From the NCBI GenBank assembly GCA_036003885.1, contig DASYSA010000034.1, positions 1 to 14,255 of the forward strand: a stretch of 14,255 bases of DNA. Reading direction: 5' to 3'. The notes beneath the pieces are model-generated. The model had not been told where the DNA came from, did no database searches, and saw only the letters and a list, made by a program, of their open reading frames with translations. The DNA is from DASYSA01 sp036003885. GTDB taxonomy: Bacteria > Acidobacteriota > Blastocatellia > UBA7656. Below are positions 13,070-14,255 of this stretch, piece by piece (the stretch's first letter is position 1; each line of letters starts with the position of its first letter). Position numbers and translations under genes: made by a program.

Positions 13070-13678
13070 GTGAGAAGAAAGTTTTTGAATCACTTGATCG
13101 AACCTCTTGCATCGGCGGTCCCACACTGGTCGCCGAGCCCGAACCTCGTGTCCGACCGAGGACCGAGGGCAGGCTATTTTCCCAACGTGGTTCTGCGTAC
13201 ACACGAGGGCAAGGCCGTGCGCTTCTACGACGATCTGATTAAAGGCAAGATCGTTGTCATCAACTTCATGTACGCCAACTGCACAGGCATCTGCCCAGCC
13301 ATGACAATGAACCTGATGAAAGTGCAGGAGGCTTTGGGGGGTCGCGTAGGCCGAGACATCTTCATGTACTCGATCACGCTTAAACCCAGGCAGGATGATG
13401 CGATGGCGCTCAGGCACTATGTCGAGATGCATGGCATCAAGCCTGGCTGGTTATTCCTGACCGGAAGCCCGGGGGATATTGAAACCCTGAGGCGAAAGTT
13501 GGGCTTCACGGATCCGGACCCTGTGCTCGACCGGGACTCTTCGCAGCACATCGGGGTAGTAAAGTTCGGCAATGAAGCGTTCGATAGATGGGCGGCCTGT
13601 CCGGCGCTCACCGACGCCGACCAGATAGTGAAGTCGATTCTGTGGATGGATGTGAAGAGTAATCGAGCCGCCGGCTAA
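13070..13678 (+). CDS. SCO1/SenC family copper-handling thioredoxin-fold protein
   Basis: 202 aa. The SCO fold is clear: IVVINFMYANCTGICPAM gives the CxxxC copper/redox pair C71 and C75, and the partner histidine is H160 in DSSQHIGVVKFGN. SCO proteins deliver copper to, or reduce cysteines of, copper enzymes outside the cytoplasm. Here the likely client is the multicopper oxidase 52 bp upstream. The start is GTG at 13070, with AAAGGAG at 13055-13061 and eight bases of spacing. The N-terminus (MRRKFLNHLIEPLASAVPHW) has two arginines but no strong hydrophobic core and no lipobox, so its export route is unclear. A partner's Tat signal, a non-classical anchor or a cytosolic role are all possible. 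A GC-rich hairpin follows 17 bp after the stop. Confidence 0.9.
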   Translation: MRRKFLNHLIEPLASAVPHWSPSPNLVSDRGPRAGYFPNVVLRTHEGKAVRFYDDLIKGKIVVINFMYANCTGICPAMTMNLMKVQEALGGRVGRDIFMYSITLKPRQDDAMALRHYVEMHGIKPGWLFLTGSPGDIETLRRKLGFTDPDPVLDRDSSQHIGVVKFGNEAFDRWAACPALTDADQIVKSILWMDVKSNRAAG

Positions 13679-13695
13679 GGCCGCTTTCCAGGAAA

Positions 13696-13735
13696 GACGG
13701 GGCCAGGTATGTTACGAATCAATCCTGGCCCCGTC
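13696..13735. terminator. Strong GC-rich hairpin between convergent genes
   Basis: GACGGGGCCAGG (13696-13707) pairs perfectly with CCTGGCCCCGTC (13724-13735) around a 16-base AT-rich loop. There is no T-run on either strand, so it is not a classical intrinsic terminator. Its place between convergent stops (13678 and 13751) still fits two-way termination or mRNA 3'-end protection. A smaller hairpin, CTTTC-CAG-GAAAG, lies just upstream at 13684-13696. Confidence 0.6.
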
Positions 13736-13750
13736 AACTACAACCGAATC

Positions 13751-14254
13751 TCAGTCAGTTCGAGACTCCGCTTCTGCGTCCGGCGCCTCTACCCAGCGTT
13801 GCCGGAACCTCTGATACAGGAACGACACCGCCAGCAGGATCGCTCCCAGCACGATAAATGAAATGATCCTGTAGACTTTATCCAATGACGAGAGATCGAA
13901 CAGGAAGACCTTGACGATGGTCAGGCTCAGCAACAGCAACGCCATCATTCGCAGCAACCTGTTGCGTCGGAGAATCCCAGTGGTCAACAAAACTCCGCCA
14001 TAGATGGTCCAAACGACCGACAACGACAGCTGCTCGGCCAGCCTCAAGTCGCGGAAGGTCTCCGCGAGAATACCGCCGGTCTTCATCTGCTTCTTGAAGT
14101 AGCCGCTCGCCTCAACGCTCAACCCGATGATGGCTAAGATATTCGCAACTGCCATCGTGATCGGGACGAGGGCAGCGCCCTCAGCAACTTCGGTCTCGTC
14201 CGATCGGGCATAGAACCAGACGCCACAGGCGAGCATCGCGATCAATAGCGCGAA
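13751..14254 (-). CDS. DUF2339 membrane protein, C-terminal part, cut by window edge
   Basis: 167 residues are visible; the frame stays open to the right edge, and the TTG at 14245 is not a convincing start. About four hydrophobic helices are seen. The block AEQLSLSVVWTIYGGVLLT, then GILRRNRLLRMMALLLLS and KVFLFDLSSLDKVYRIISF, is the characteristic end of DUF2339 proteins. These are large polytopic inner-membrane proteins (often 700-1000 residues) of unknown function. A short acidic tail (EAPDAEAESRTD) follows the last helix. It converges with the SCO gene. Confidence 0.82.
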   Translation of the reverse strand, partial: FALLIAMLACGVWFYARSDETEVAEGAALVPITMAVANILAIIGLSVEASGYFKKQMKTGGILAETFRDLRLAEQLSLSVVWTIYGGVLLTTGILRRNRLLRMMALLLLSLTIVKVFLFDLSSLDKVYRIISFIVLGAILLAVSFLYQRFRQRWVEAPDAEAESRTD

Positions 14255-14255
14255 T

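Noticed and set aside
1..14255. Defence system, prophage or CRISPR
   Set aside because: No repeats with regular spacers, nuclease-helicase pairs, integrases or phage structural genes are present; the partial Rpn-type gene is the only mobile-related item.

Overview
The window is GC-rich bacterial chromosome with tightly packed, mostly housekeeping-type genes. The overall flavour suggests a soil acidobacterium of the Blastocatellia type. The hints are a secreted protein with the 'DFSGNW' motif, adjacent transaldolase and glucose-6-phosphate isomerase genes of the kind found fused in some bacteria, an Rpn-type protein with an 'EGLKEGR' tail, and a Tat-exported multicopper oxidase beside a SCO protein. 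This is an inference from protein style; no rRNA or other marker gene is present. I see no tRNA, rRNA, CRISPR array, insertion sequence or phage gene.

Layout. (1) 1-422: the 3' end of an Rpn/PD-(D/E)XK-type gene with a 24-bp in-frame tandem repeat. It converges with a benzoylformate-decarboxylase-like ThDP enzyme (431-2113, minus). (2) 2114-2250: a divergent intergenic region with a perfect TATAAT box for the ThDP gene, followed by a small secreted protein (2251-2784, plus). (3) 2857-10671: eight consecutive minus-strand genes. In transcription order they are an FGGY sugar kinase (probably gluconokinase), an 84-aa coiled-coil protein, transaldolase, glucose-6-phosphate isomerase, a DUF2889 protein, a MaoC-like hydratase, a DUF1003 membrane protein and a divergent NRAMP-family transporter. 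Spacing splits them into three units: kinase to pgi (overlaps or gaps of at most 42 bp), DUF2889-MaoC (17-bp overlap), and DUF1003-NRAMP (25-bp gap). (4) 10672-11286: about 600 bp with no convincing gene but several inverted repeats and promoter-like elements. (5) 11287-13678: a plus-strand pair, multicopper oxidase then SCO1/SenC. (6) A strong GC-rich hairpin, then the C-terminal part of a DUF2339 membrane protein running off the right edge.

How the genes work together. The kinase-tal-pgi unit joins gluconate phosphorylation to the non-oxidative pentose phosphate pathway and to glucose-6-P/fructose-6-P interconversion, with an undescribed coiled-coil protein overlapping the kinase stop. The DUF1003-NRAMP pair looks like a divalent-metal uptake unit. 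The transporter's two metal-site motifs differ from those of Mn/Fe NRAMPs. The oxidase and SCO protein form a copper-enzyme/copper-handling pair, although the SCO protein has no obvious export signal. Nothing in the window is a clear new defence or mobile system. The most interesting items are the altered NRAMP metal site with its DUF1003 partner, the small coiled-coil protein in the sugar operon, the DUF2889-MaoC coupling, and the structured 600-bp gap before the oxidase.
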